Source of the DNA: Vibrio owensii CAIM 1854 = LMG 25443
Lineage (GTDB): Bacteria; Pseudomonadota; Gammaproteobacteria; Enterobacterales; Vibrionaceae
Reading direction: 5' to 3'
Assembly (NCBI RefSeq): GCF_000817815.1
Contig: NZ_JPRD01000020.1
Span: 124,001 to 188,000, forward strand
Length of the DNA stretch: 64,000 bases
Shown: positions 17,873-26,280 of the stretch, piece by piece
How the letters are laid out: each line of letters starts with the position of its first letter
Position numbering within the stretch: position 1 is the stretch's first letter
The notes under the pieces: generated by a model
Told to the model about the DNA's origin: nothing
Database searches by the model: none
What the model saw: only the letters and a program-made list of their open reading frames with translations
Made by a program: the position numbers and the translations under genes

Positions 17873-19795
17873 TTACTGCGTTTGCTCCAACAAATGTGTT
17901 TTCAGGAATCGATCCATCGCTTGGTAACCATCAAGACGGTTTTCTAGTGAACGGAAGCCGTGACCTTCGTTCTCCTTAACGATGTACTCCACTTCAACGC
18001 CGCGATCGCGCAGTGCATTAACGATTTGGTCAGATTCACTCTTCACCACTCGTGGGTCTTTCGCGCCTTGCAGAACTAACAGTGGTGCTTTGATTTGGTC
18101 TACGTGGAACACCGGTGAGTAAGCTTTCATCATCTTCGCGTCTTCTGGATCTTCCGGATTACCTACTTGCTCATGCAGCATGGCTAGGAAAGGTGCCCAG
18201 TATGGTGGGATGGAATCCATGAAGGTGAACAAGTTAGATACGCCAACGTAGTCGATGCCACATTTGTACAGGTCTGGCGTAAACGTCACACCAGCCAATG
18301 TCGCGTAACCACCGTAAGATGCGCCGTAGATACACACTTCGCCATCTCGTGCATAACCTTGGTCAATCGCCCATTTTACGCCGTCCGTGATGTCGTCTTG
18401 CATCGACTGACCCCATTGCTTGAACGACTTCTCCCAAAATTCACGGCCATAACCCGTTGAGCCACGGAAATTCATTTGCAGTACTGCGATACCGCGGTTG
18501 GCAAACAGCTGAACTTCTGGTTGGAAGCCCCAATGGTCACGCGCCCAAGGACCGCCGTGTGGCAAGACCAATAGTGGTAAGTCTTTCGCTTCACGACCTT
18601 TTGGCAGTGTTAGATAACCATGAATGGTTAAGCCATCACGAGCGGTATAAGTGATTGGCTTCATCTCCGCCATGTCTTCTGGTTTATGCCAAGGTGCGTT
18701 TGCAGCTAACTTCTCAAGTTGGTCTGAATCGCGATCGTAGTAATAGTAATTTGGACGGTCGGTGTCGCTGTAGGTCACGACAATCATTTTTCTCTCGTCG
18801 CGAGTCGTGTTGTTTACCGAGATTTCAACGCCCGGAAGCTTTTCTTGCAGACGCTCAAAAGTCTCTTCATAACCTTTATCAAGGAAATGGTACTGACGCT
18901 TGTCCGTTACATAAGAGATCGTCGTGAGCTTGTTAAGTGCGTTTGAGTAGCTCGCATTCGTAACGTCCACTTCTGGATGAGAGAAGATCTCGCGCACTTC
19001 TTTGTTTGCTTTCACATCGTATTCAATGATCGCGGATTTATCGCGGGTAATACGAGAAGCAACATACAAGTTCTTGTTGTCTGGTGTAAATGAGATTGGC
19101 GAGAAGTCTTCTTTGAAGGTGAGGTTCTTCAATGGACGGAACTCTTCATCCACAGTGTCACGATAGAGGACTGCGGTGTTTACGCCGTCTGAAGTCGAAA
19201 TCACGCGAATGTTACCATCGTGGTCCGTACCCCAGTAACGCACGTTGCCTGGGTTTTGAGCAACCAGCGTGTTTTCACCTGTTTTCAAGTTATGACGATA
19301 AACATCAAACACTTGTCGGTTACGCTCGTTAGTCGTGATAAGAATGTCGTCAGGCTGGCTTTCTAAGGTGTCGATAACATAAGCCACGACACCGGACGTT
19401 GGTGTGATGGTTTTCTCTTCACCCGTTTTTACGTTCACCGTAACGAGGTAGAAGTTCTCATCACCACCTGTATCGCGAGAGTAGATGATGGTGTCATCGC
19501 CAACCCAGTAGTAGTAAGCGATGTCGCGATCGGCAATGGATGTGATGCGCTTGACTTGATCGGCTTTGCCCACGGGATGAACAAAGACGTTTTTACGATC
19601 TTGCCACGGTTTCATCATCGAAATGTAATCGCCAGCTGGGGAGATTTGGTAGCTCGATACTTCTGAATTGCGGAAGAAATATTCCACCGGATATTCTGGC
19701 GGAATGACCTCTGCGGTTGTGGTGGTCGAGGTTTGGCTACAACCCGAAACGAGTAAGCCAAAAGCGGTAGCAAGAATGAGCTTGCGAGTACGCAT
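17873..19795 (-). CDS. S9-family (prolyl oligopeptidase-like) peptidase lipoprotein
   Basis: 640 residues from the ATG at 19795, which has AAGGAG ten bases upstream; the frame is open 12 codons further upstream without such a site. Signal peptide and lipobox LVSGC (Cys about 20) make it a lipoprotein. The N-terminal part (about 40-370) is a beta-propeller-like region (ISMMKPWQDRKNVFV, YYWVGDDTIIYSRDTGG). The C-terminal alpha/beta-hydrolase has PLLVLPHGGPWARD, nucleophile GASYGGYA, the acid in QGAKDPRV and the histidine in NEGHGF. It should cut short peptides, possibly acylaminoacyl- or dipeptidyl-type, in the periplasm or at the membrane. Monocistronic. Confidence 0.92.
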   Translation of the reverse strand: MRTRKLILATAFGLLVSGCSQTSTTTTAEVIPPEYPVEYFFRNSEVSSYQISPAGDYISMMKPWQDRKNVFVHPVGKADQVKRITSIADRDIAYYYWVGDDTIIYSRDTGGDENFYLVTVNVKTGEEKTITPTSGVVAYVIDTLESQPDDILITTNERNRQVFDVYRHNLKTGENTLVAQNPGNVRYWGTDHDGNIRVISTSDGVNTAVLYRDTVDEEFRPLKNLTFKEDFSPISFTPDNKNLYVASRITRDKSAIIEYDVKANKEVREIFSHPEVDVTNASYSNALNKLTTISYVTDKRQYHFLDKGYEETFERLQEKLPGVEISVNNTTRDERKMIVVTYSDTDRPNYYYYDRDSDQLEKLAANAPWHKPEDMAEMKPITYTARDGLTIHGYLTLPKGREAKDLPLLVLPHGGPWARDHWGFQPEVQLFANRGIAVLQMNFRGSTGYGREFWEKSFKQWGQSMQDDITDGVKWAIDQGYARDGEVCIYGASYGGYATLAGVTFTPDLYKCGIDYVGVSNLFTFMDSIPPYWAPFLAMLHEQVGNPEDPEDAKMMKAYSPVFHVDQIKAPLLVLQGAKDPRVVKSESDQIVNALRDRGVEVEYIVKENEGHGFRSLENRLDGYQAMDRFLKTHLLEQTQ

Positions 19796-20076
19796 TGTGT
19801 AACGCTCCTTGTGTGACAGACCTGTCAGCATCGTGCTCGTCGGTCAGAGTGAATCGATTGTCGCGGCAAAATACAGCGCCATGACAAAGCAGTGACGAAG
19901 TGCGCCTAATCACTAAATTAGCTCAGGCGGATGCTTATTAAGTTTTCATGTTTTAGTCACTGCTGTTGCTACTATGACCCAATCCATCCGTGGAAGTGGC
20001 GATTATTTGTACTTACCGAACAAAGGACTAGCTAAAACTTGGCATAAGTCACACTTATCTTTCATTGTTTTGTCAT

Positions 20077-20661
20077 TTATATCATTGGGATAGTCGACAA
20101 AAGCAGAAGCGCCGCCATGCCATAGTTGAAGCCTTTTACGCGTTTAGACGTGGTCAACCAACGTTGAAGTTGCATGCCTGCCGCCGTCCAAAAAGTCACA
20201 GAGGGCAGGTTTGCTAAGCAGAAGATACCGGCGATAAAAGCCAGTTCTAGCCAAGATCCGCCACTGCTGTATACGGTGATGGCGGTGAGTGCCATTGACC
20301 AGCCTTTAGGGTTCACCCATTGAAACGCCACTGCACCTAAAAAGCTCATTGGTCGGTAATCATCTTTGACTTCCGTCTTGCTGCTGGTTGCTATTTTGTA
20401 CGTGAGGTACAACAAGTAAGTCAGGCTCATTATCTTAAGGACGCTATGCGTGATCGGATACGCATGAAACAAGCCCATAAGACCAATGCCAACCAAAATT
20501 AGCATCGCAGCGAAACCCAGCGTGATGCCTAACATGTGTGGGATAGTGCGCTTAAAGCCGACGTTAGCACCAGACGTCATGAGCATGATGTTGTTCGGTC
20601 CCGGAGTGAAGGTCGAGACAAACGCAAACAGTGCCAACGCACCAAGTTGATGGTATTCCAT
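20077..20661 (-). CDS. LysE/RhtB-family amino-acid exporter
   Basis: 194 residues from the ATG at 20661, which has AGGA at good spacing; an ATG five codons upstream is the alternative. Six predicted membrane helices. The N-terminal FTPGPNNIMLMTSGANVGFKR and middle FQWVNPKGWSMAL are family signatures of LysE/RhtB/YfiK exporters. Exports an amino acid or related metabolite. Divergent from an Lrp/AsnC regulator 149 bases away, an arrangement usually meaning that the regulator controls the exporter in response to the exported amino acid. Confidence 0.9.
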   Translation of the reverse strand: MEYHQLGALALFAFVSTFTPGPNNIMLMTSGANVGFKRTIPHMLGITLGFAAMLILVGIGLMGLFHAYPITHSVLKIMSLTYLLYLTYKIATSSKTEVKDDYRPMSFLGAVAFQWVNPKGWSMALTAITVYSSGGSWLELAFIAGIFCLANLPSVTFWTAAGMQLQRWLTTSKRVKGFNYGMAALLLLSTIPMI

Positions 20662-20810
20662 AATGTGTTCCTGCATTTCTGTTTTGCCTGTGCATAAGCG
20701 GGCAAGGGATTACGTTTTCTGACCGGTCGAGAACAATGATAGGTAGAAGCGCCATCAATTTTGTGCTTTTATTTGACGAATACTCACTCGCTAAACAACA
20801 AAAGAGCATC

Positions 20811-21251
20811 ATGGATAGATTTGACGAAAGAATATTGCAAGCGCTGAAATCAGACGGAAGAATCTCCAATGTGGAGCTGTCTGAACGAGTTGGATTATCG
20901 CCATCCGCGACCTTGCGCCGAGTGCAAGATTTGGAGCGAAAGGGCGTGATTAAGGGTTATCGAGCGGTGCTGGATAATCAGCAAATGGGCGTCGGTTTTG
21001 TCGCGTATGTCTCGATAGGCTTGGCATCGCATTCCAAACACGCACAACTAGGCTTCGAAGAGCACGTTCGATTTGTCGACCAAGTTGTCGAGTGCCACAA
21101 CATTACGGGTTCTAACGAGTATCTATTAAGAGTCGAAACTCAAGATCTTGCGGCGTACAAAGCGTTTCATGCCGATGTTCTTGGGGAATGTGAACACGTT
21201 AAAGCCATTACGACCATGGTGGTGATGGACACGCCAAAAGATGAGCGTTAA
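20811..21251 (+). CDS. Lrp/AsnC-family transcriptional regulator
   Basis: 146 residues. AsnC-type helix-turn-helix at about 5-60 (ILQALKSDGRISNVELSERVGLSPSATLRRVQDLE) and a RAM/AsnC ligand domain at about 68-142 (GFVAYVSIGL, VVECHNITGSNEYLLRVE). The ATG at 20811 with GAG just upstream is preferred over the 25-codon extension to 20736. Likely regulator of the divergent LysE-type exporter. An 11-base inverted repeat follows 79 bases after the stop. Confidence 0.92.
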   Translation: MDRFDERILQALKSDGRISNVELSERVGLSPSATLRRVQDLERKGVIKGYRAVLDNQQMGVGFVAYVSIGLASHSKHAQLGFEEHVRFVDQVVECHNITGSNEYLLRVETQDLAAYKAFHADVLGECEHVKAITTMVVMDTPKDER

Positions 21252-21329
21252 TCCTTCTCCCTCGATTTTGTAGCACATCAATTTGAAGTGACTCGAAAGA
21301 GTCAGTCGAGTATGAGCATAGTCCACATA

Positions 21330-21371
21330 AAATGCTGGAAAGCAGTCTGCAATCTGACAATTCCAGCATTT
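21330..21371. repeat. 11-base perfect inverted repeat between lrp-like gene and LPMO gene
   Basis: AAATGCTGGAA (21330-21340) pairs with TTCCAGCATTT (21361-21371) across 20 bases. It may end the regulator transcript, though the following T-run is short, or act as a control element 90 bases before the LPMO start. Confidence 0.5.
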
Positions 21372-21462
21372 ATTCTCACCTTCTAAATAATCGCATCCTG
21401 CTAGTTTTTCTACGTCGCTGCCCGGTTCGCGAGCAGCGGGTCAGAAAATTTAAGGATGAATG

Positions 21463-22641
21463 ATGAAATCATACGTAACCCTTCCCCTTGCAAGCTTGGG
21501 CGCACTTGCGGCTTTAAGCTCTTTTAATGTCAGTGCTCACGGCTGGGTCGAGTTTCCAAGCGCTCGCCAAAACACCTGTTATTTAGACGGCGGTTTTTGG
21601 ACCAATGAAATTCCAAACCAGGCGTGTCAAGCAGCTTATGACGAATCGGGTGCTTACCCCTTCGTACAACGCAGCGAGATTGCTGCAAACGTACCGAACT
21701 ACCGCGACATGGCACACGTGAAAGCCATTGTGCGTGATGGCGAACTTTGTTCAGCGGGTGATGCAGCTAAGAAAGGTTTGAATATCCCATCGCCAAATTG
21801 GCAGCGCACGAATGTAACGCCAGATGCGAACAACCAAATTGAATTGGTGTTCTTTGGCAAAGCACCACATAACCCGTCTTACTGGGAGTTTTATCTTTCT
21901 AAACCTACTTATGACGATACTCAGCCACTGACTTGGGACGATTTAGAGCTGATTGACACTGCTGGCGATGTGTATGTGGATGCAGAAAAACGCTACCGCA
22001 TGCAGGTAACCTTCCCAGCAGATCGTTCAGGCGATGCGATTCTTTATACTCGTTGGCAACGTATTGATGTGGCCGGGGAGGGCTTCTACAACTGTAGTGA
22101 CATTACCTTAAACGGCAATGGTACAACGCCTCCTACCGATCCAGTTGACCCAACAGATCCTGCAAACAACCTGACCGCTCTGGGTTACTTTGTCCCACAA
22201 GGCTTTGGTCCGGTAGAAGCGGGAGACACGGTACGCTTCCGCACGTTTAATGCAACAGGCACTGAGATCGTCGATCTGTCACTAGCAATCAGTGCAAACA
22301 ACACGACAACGTGGGCAGCGGAGTTAGCCGACCAATTTAATTCTCAGCAAACGGGCGATTGGTACGTGGGGATTTGGCACGAAGCAATGAAGCACTACAT
22401 GTTCGATACCAACAACATCTACGCAAACCAAGTGTTGGCTCCGAACGCTAACTTTAGCTACGCGTTGTCATTGATTAAAGGTGATACCACGCCACCAGTT
22501 GAGCCGACCAACCTTTGGAGCAAAGATGCGGTGTACAACCAAGGCGATGTCGTGACGCACAATGGTCGTGAATGGACTGCGCAGTGGTGGACAACTGGTG
22601 AAGAGCCGGGAACCACAGGTGAATGGGGTGTTTGGCGTTAA
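21463..22641 (+). CDS. Secreted chitin-active lytic polysaccharide monooxygenase (AA10) with C-terminal CBM5/12
   Basis: 392 residues. Signal peptide 1-25, so that mature residue 1 is His26 (AHGW), the N-terminal copper-brace histidine; the second brace histidine is probably His136 in KAPHNPSYWEF. AA10 catalytic domain about 26-217, with paired cysteines. A Thr/Pro/Asp linker (219-236, TTPPTDPVDPTDP) leads to a domain of about 100 residues (237-335) that I do not recognise, then a second linker and a CBM5/12 chitin-binding module (about 343-392: YNQGDVVTHNGREWTAQWWTTGEEPG). Oxidatively cleaves crystalline chitin outside the cell, with export by type II secretion likely. ATG 21463 is preferred over 21460 for AAGGA spacing. 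Followed by a strong terminator. Confidence 0.93.
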   Translation: MKSYVTLPLASLGALAALSSFNVSAHGWVEFPSARQNTCYLDGGFWTNEIPNQACQAAYDESGAYPFVQRSEIAANVPNYRDMAHVKAIVRDGELCSAGDAAKKGLNIPSPNWQRTNVTPDANNQIELVFFGKAPHNPSYWEFYLSKPTYDDTQPLTWDDLELIDTAGDVYVDAEKRYRMQVTFPADRSGDAILYTRWQRIDVAGEGFYNCSDITLNGNGTTPPTDPVDPTDPANNLTALGYFVPQGFGPVEAGDTVRFRTFNATGTEIVDLSLAISANNTTTWAAELADQFNSQQTGDWYVGIWHEAMKHYMFDTNNIYANQVLAPNANFSYALSLIKGDTTPPVEPTNLWSKDAVYNQGDVVTHNGREWTAQWWTTGEEPGTTGEWGVWR

Positions 22642-22663
22642 GCTTCACTCGTTTCAAATACGC

Positions 22664-22695
22664 AAAACCCTTCTCAATTGAGAAGGGTTTTATGT
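22664..22695. terminator. Bidirectional intrinsic terminator
   Basis: AAAACCCTTCTCAATTGAGAAGGGTTTT, an almost perfect palindrome with flanking A and T runs, between the LPMO gene and the convergent HAD gene ending at 22697. Confidence 0.9.
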
Positions 22696-22696
22696 T

Positions 22697-23326
22697 TTAA
22701 TTCAGGCTGTTTTCGCTTTGCCAAGGTTGCCAATTCATCATCGCATGGCTGGCTAATTTGAGCATCGGAATGTCCTCGTGGGTATCGCCGTAAGCGTAAA
22801 TCGTTTCGTATTGACTCAAGTCAAAAGCACGTTGAACACGCTCGACCTTTCTTTCCAAACTGCAATCGCCACTTTGGTAACGACCACTAATGTGTTCACT
22901 TTCGCCGAGTAACTCACTACAAAGTAATTGGTAGCCGTGCGTTTGGCTCCATGGTTTTAAGTAGGCGTTAAGTGATGCTGAGACAACGACAATGGTGTCG
23001 CCTCGCGCTTGGTGCCATTCCAGTTTCGTTTGGGCTTCTGGGCGAATGTGTTTTGTAATCACCTCTCTTGCAAACTGAGCTCCTAACGCTTCAACGTCTC
23101 GCGTTCTTCTTCCTGCAAAGGCGATGAAACTGGCGATAGGGCGCATTCGCTTAGCAGGAATGACGCCTGCCTTGTAGAGTGCATAGAACGGCAGAATCAC
23201 AACGTTTCCGACCCACTTGCGCAGGCCAAAAACAGAATAGTGGAGGAAGGCGCTAAACATATCCTCATCGGTGATGGTGCCATCAAAATCAAACAGTGCG
23301 AGAGAGGGCTTTTGGCTATCTGACAA
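22697..23326 (-). CDS. HAD-IB family phosphatase (SerB-like)
   Basis: 209 residues. Motif I DFDGTITDED (nucleophile Asp13 region), motif II SAS in VVVSASLNAY, motif IV YAYGDTHEDIPML. The size and helical C1 cap put it in subfamily IB with phosphoserine-phosphatase-like and phosphoethanolamine/phosphocholine-type enzymes. The start codon is TTG (23326) with AAGG eight bases upstream; no ATG precedes motif I in frame. It starts 16 bases after the SMR gene stop, so the two are co-transcribed with the SMR gene first. Substrate unknown. Confidence 0.85.
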   Translation of the reverse strand: MSDSQKPSLALFDFDGTITDEDMFSAFLHYSVFGLRKWVGNVVILPFYALYKAGVIPAKRMRPIASFIAFAGRRTRDVEALGAQFAREVITKHIRPEAQTKLEWHQARGDTIVVVSASLNAYLKPWSQTHGYQLLCSELLGESEHISGRYQSGDCSLERKVERVQRAFDLSQYETIYAYGDTHEDIPMLKLASHAMMNWQPWQSENSLN

Positions 23327-23342
23327 TCCGCTGCCTTATGGT

Positions 23343-23672
23343 TTAGTGTGCGTGTCCGTGAGAGAAGTTTATCACCATCACGCCCGCTGCGATAAGTGCC
23401 ATGCCGATCCAAAGGCTAGTATCCATGTGTTGGCGGTAAACCAATTGCGAGATTAACGTCACCGATACAATTGCCAAACCTGCCCAAAGGGCGTGAACAA
23501 TGCCAACTGGCATGCCGCCTTTCATCGCCTGCGCCAAACAGACAAAAGCAGCTAAGTGGCCAACTAGTACAAGGGTTGCAGGCAGCGGTTTGCTAAAGCC
23601 ATCAGTGGCTTTAAGTGCAACGTGTGAAAGGGCTTCTGCGCCCACGCCTAAAAGTAAGAAAAACCAGCTCAT
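23343..23672 (-). CDS. Small multidrug resistance (SMR) family transporter
   Basis: 109 residues with four membrane helices, as in EmrE/SugE/Qac. The essential membrane glutamate is in the first helix (GVGAEALSHVALK, Glu13). The second half carries YRQHMDTSLWIGMALIAAGVMVINF, the typical last helix. It ends in a histidine-rich tail (SHGHAH). Works as a dimer, exchanging protons for cationic compounds or guanidinium; whether it is a drug pump or a Gdx-type guanidinium exporter cannot be decided here. First gene of a two-gene unit with the HAD-IB phosphatase. Confidence 0.9.
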   Translation of the reverse strand: MSWFFLLLGVGAEALSHVALKATDGFSKPLPATLVLVGHLAAFVCLAQAMKGGMPVGIVHALWAGLAIVSVTLISQLVYRQHMDTSLWIGMALIAAGVMVINFSHGHAH

Positions 23673-23859
23673 TGTTATCGTTCGTCATCGGTTAATTTGG
23701 AATGGGGCTAGTATATTGATGTCGAATAAAATGATAATCCCATAAAAATTCAAATGACTTTTACTTGGTTGTAATAATAAGCCCGTCTTACATACGCTTA
23801 CATCAACTCGTTGCCGCAATCGTTACACTGCCGCCGTCTTGGAAAAGGAGCGTGTACAG

Positions 23860-24606
23860 ATGCATAAAGCAATAGCGAGTATTGCGGTGATGTTTGCACT
23901 GAGTGGCTGTGGTGGCGAAGGAATAACGACAGACTCTGTGCCTAAGTTTAAAGATCACAGAGCGAACTATGAGGTAGACGGTATCGATCTGCTGCATCGT
24001 TCGATTACCGACACCATCAGCGATGACTTGCTGGGCTTTGAGGCCGAGAACTTGTCTCGCAAAGTGACTTACACGCTCGATAGACTCTCATTAAACATTT
24101 TGCGTGATTTTAATGTGAGTACCCTCGCGGAGTTGGAAGCTCTAGTCCCTAATGTTGGTGACAACAAAACCTCTCTGATTTTTGAGTTTCACTTGATGCG
24201 CCTAACACCTGAAATGGTGATGGTCAGCTCATCAAATGAGATTGAACACTTCTTTTATGAAGCGGACATCATCGAAACCCGTTTTGGTATCTCAACCTAC
24301 AAATTCACCGAAGCGCCGACGCGTGTTGACATGGTGGTGTATCCAGAAGGCATTGCGATTGAGGCATTCAACCAAGGTTATCAAGCTGAATATGATGCAA
24401 GCAAAGGCACGTATAAGGTGCGTTTGCAGTACGACGAGAATGGTGAAAAAAGCCAATATGATGAGCTGATAGTGGACTTGAACAGTGATCAAGTTCGGCT
24501 GGAGATAGGCACAACGACGATGGAAGGGCTAGAAGTCAAAGACAGCGTTGAGCAAAGCCATCGATTCGAATACAACCGCAAGCAAAACACACTCTCACGC
24601 CAATAA
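23860..24606 (+). CDS. Putative lipoprotein of unknown function
   Basis: 248 residues. Signal peptide with lipobox ALSGC (Cys about 17). The mature part is soluble and acidic with alternating strands and no cysteines: TYTLDRLSLNILRDFNV, SLIFEFHLMRLTPEMVMVSSSNEIEHFF, TYKVRLQYDENGEKSQYDELIVDL. No family recognised. The ATG at 23860 is chosen for AAGGAG nine bases upstream; an ATG seven codons earlier overlaps that ribosome site. It stands alone, divergent from the SMR/HAD pair. Confidence 0.75.
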   Translation: MHKAIASIAVMFALSGCGGEGITTDSVPKFKDHRANYEVDGIDLLHRSITDTISDDLLGFEAENLSRKVTYTLDRLSLNILRDFNVSTLAELEALVPNVGDNKTSLIFEFHLMRLTPEMVMVSSSNEIEHFFYEADIIETRFGISTYKFTEAPTRVDMVVYPEGIAIEAFNQGYQAEYDASKGTYKVRLQYDENGEKSQYDELIVDLNSDQVRLEIGTTTMEGLEVKDSVEQSHRFEYNRKQNTLSRQ

Positions 24607-24731
24607 CACGTTTTTATCTATGAACATTGAAGTGATGACTAGGTTCATTTCTGAGTAACGGTTGGGAGACTGGCTCGGAGTCATGACTTCAATTTCTTTT
24701 GCGCCTCACCTAGACCCTTTATTGCGCACAT

Positions 24732-24768
24732 GGGGAAAGTTAGGGTTTCTTTCCCCCGTTTTTCTTTA
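24732..24768 (+). terminator. Intrinsic terminator of the lipoprotein gene
   Basis: GGGGAAAG (24732-24739) pairs with CTTTCCCC (24749-24756), followed by CGTTTTTCTTT. Confidence 0.8.
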
Positions 24769-24802
24769 CCTGCTCGTCGGAATAACAACAAAGATTGACA
24801 AT

Positions 24803-25114
24803 CTAGCAGTAGAAAACCGCCAACCAAATCGTCTCTTGTTCTGGATCTGTCCAACTGACACGATGCTTCGTATGCGCCGGAATGTTGATATGATCGCCCG
24901 CCTCTAAACGTTTTACAGAGCCATCTTCATAAGTCAGTTCGCCTGCGCCTTGCAGCACCAACACCCACTCATGTTCTTCTTGATCGTACCATTCGCCCTC
25001 TGGCGTAGTTTGTCCTTTTGAAACGATACGCTCGATGCGCAGCTGTTTATGCGTGAGTAAATCTTCGAACACTTCTTCACTCAGATCACTGGGTAGGTCT
25101 TTAAACAGATTCAT
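24803..25114 (-). CDS. Cupin-domain protein downstream of qnr
   Basis: 103 residues forming one small beta-barrel cupin: EHEWVLVLQGAGELTYEDG (motif 1, with Glu/His metal-ligand positions) and LEAGDHINIPAHTKHRVSW (motif 2). Metal-binding histidines are partly conserved. Function unknown. Its ribosome site AGGAAG overlaps the stop codon of the upstream qnr gene (gap 8 bases), so the two are one operon and probably translationally linked. Confidence 0.85.
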   Translation of the reverse strand: MNLFKDLPSDLSEEVFEDLLTHKQLRIERIVSKGQTTPEGEWYDQEEHEWVLVLQGAGELTYEDGSVKRLEAGDHINIPAHTKHRVSWTDPEQETIWLAVFYC

Positions 25115-25122
25115 AATGCTTC

Positions 25123-25773
25123 CTAAATAACGATCAGTCCAAATGGTGCGAGCAGTTGTTCTTGCTGCCAGTCGCAGATCTTAACACCGTATAAAGAGAC
25201 GCGGCGAATGTCCAAACCTTCTAAATCGACGTGGGTAAGATCGCTCTCTTCTATATTAAAGCTGCCCCATTGTTCTCGACTGAATTCTCCTCTCGATAAG
25301 TCAGAGCCTTTAAAGCTCGCGCCCATCAAATTGGCGCCGTTCCATCGGTTTTCAAACAGGTCGCATTTCTCTAGCAGTGCGCGCTCAAAATTGGTGTAAG
25401 CCAAGTTGCAGCCCGTGATGTAGGCGATACAAAAGAAAACTGTATTGCTGACGCGATTAGCGAAGTTGGCACTTTGAAAGTTTGCGCCTTTCAAATCGCA
25501 TTTGCGCAGTTCGATGCCGACGCAATCCGTGCCATTGAACTGAGACATGGCCAACATGCAGTTGCTAAAGCTGGCGTCTTTGAGCTTGGCATAACGGAAA
25601 CTGCAGCCTTCTATGTCGCTCGGCTGGATAAAACGGCAGTCAATGAACTTTGCATCACTCAGATCGGCGTGATCGAAATTGCACTGATAAAAGCGGCAGT
25701 TTTCAAAGGTGGTGTTTTGCAAATCGTGATGAGAAAAGTCTTCCTGTTCGAAAGTGAGATCGGTCTTAATCAT
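25123..25773 (-). CDS. qnr: Qnr-family pentapeptide repeat protein
   Basis: 216 residues built almost entirely of A(D/N)LxX pentapeptide repeats (FENCRFYQCNFDHADLSDAKF, CDLKGANFQSANFANR, CDLFENRWNGANLMGASF), with the break and C-terminal KICDWQQEQLLAPFGLIVI that mark Qnr proteins. Qnr folds as a right-handed quadrilateral beta helix mimicking DNA and protects DNA gyrase and topoisomerase IV from quinolones. It is a chromosomal homologue of the kind regarded as the source of mobile qnr genes in Vibrionaceae (very similar in pattern to QnrVC as I remember it). I saw no LexA box upstream, unlike qnrB. First gene of an operon with a cupin gene; divergent from ompW. Confidence 0.92.
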   Translation of the reverse strand: MIKTDLTFEQEDFSHHDLQNTTFENCRFYQCNFDHADLSDAKFIDCRFIQPSDIEGCSFRYAKLKDASFSNCMLAMSQFNGTDCVGIELRKCDLKGANFQSANFANRVSNTVFFCIAYITGCNLAYTNFERALLEKCDLFENRWNGANLMGASFKGSDLSRGEFSREQWGSFNIEESDLTHVDLEGLDIRRVSLYGVKICDWQQEQLLAPFGLIVI

Positions 25774-25877
25774 GGCTTTTTATCTTTTCCTTGTTCGGTT
25801 GGAAGCAGACTAACACCCTAAGTGACTGATTTTCCAGAAATATAACTTGTTGTATTTCAGTGGCTTACAAAAGCCGA

Positions 25878-25911
25878 AAATCGCCAATTTAAGCGGTCAA
25901 ATTGGCGATTT
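25878..25911. repeat. 13-base perfect inverted repeat between qnr and ompW
   Basis: AAATCGCCAATTT (25878-25890) and its exact complement (25899-25911) with an 8-base spacer AAGCGGTC. It lies 105 bases upstream of qnr. It could be a terminator-like hairpin (a T6 run occurs 11 bases later on the plus strand) or an operator. Confidence 0.6.
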
Positions 25912-26113
25912 GAAGTGGGTATTTTTTGAAAATAACCCGAGCATATCGAGAAAAAAGTTTTGTTGAGCACAGAGGCTCACAGAGGAAGCGGAATGAGAAC
26001 TGCGACGCACGCTTCTCACACGCACAGTTTGCATTACAGGATTGTGTCCTATTTGCATAATTTGTTGATCAATTTGGCGTTTTTGTATACGGAAAAGCTA
26101 TATTTTTCACAAA

Positions 26114-26127
26114 TTGATTTCCATCAA
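26114..26127. promoter_or_regulatory. FNR binding site upstream of ompW
   Basis: TTGATTTCCATCAA is a perfect match to the FNR consensus TTGATnnnnATCAA. A -10-like TAGATT at 26149-26154 would put the start of transcription near 26161 and the FNR site near -41, the class II activator position. OmpW induction without oxygen through FNR is known in enteric bacteria. Confidence 0.75.
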
Positions 26128-26280
26128 AATAGTAGGGTTTCTATATGCTAGATTGCGCGCAGCTCAAGAAAATAGTGATACTCGCGTGCTTCAAGGTTTT
26201 GGATTCATTAAGGAACTGCCCGAAAGGGAAGAGCGCAGCTGAGTACAAAAAGAAACAAAGCCCTACAAAAGGAAATAACA

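Larger units (their letters stand above)
25774..26280. other. Divergent qnr/ompW control region (507 bases)
   Basis: No supported gene. It holds a 13-base perfect inverted repeat (25878-25911), a TTGATCAA palindrome near 26065, a perfect FNR box (26114-26127), and a TAGATT box at 26149-26154. The ompW leader runs from about 26162 to 26280. Confidence 0.6.

Noticed and set aside
25774..25850. LexA/SOS box upstream of qnr
   Set aside because: Looked for because qnrB is SOS-controlled; no CTGT-N8-ACAG type sequence is present here.
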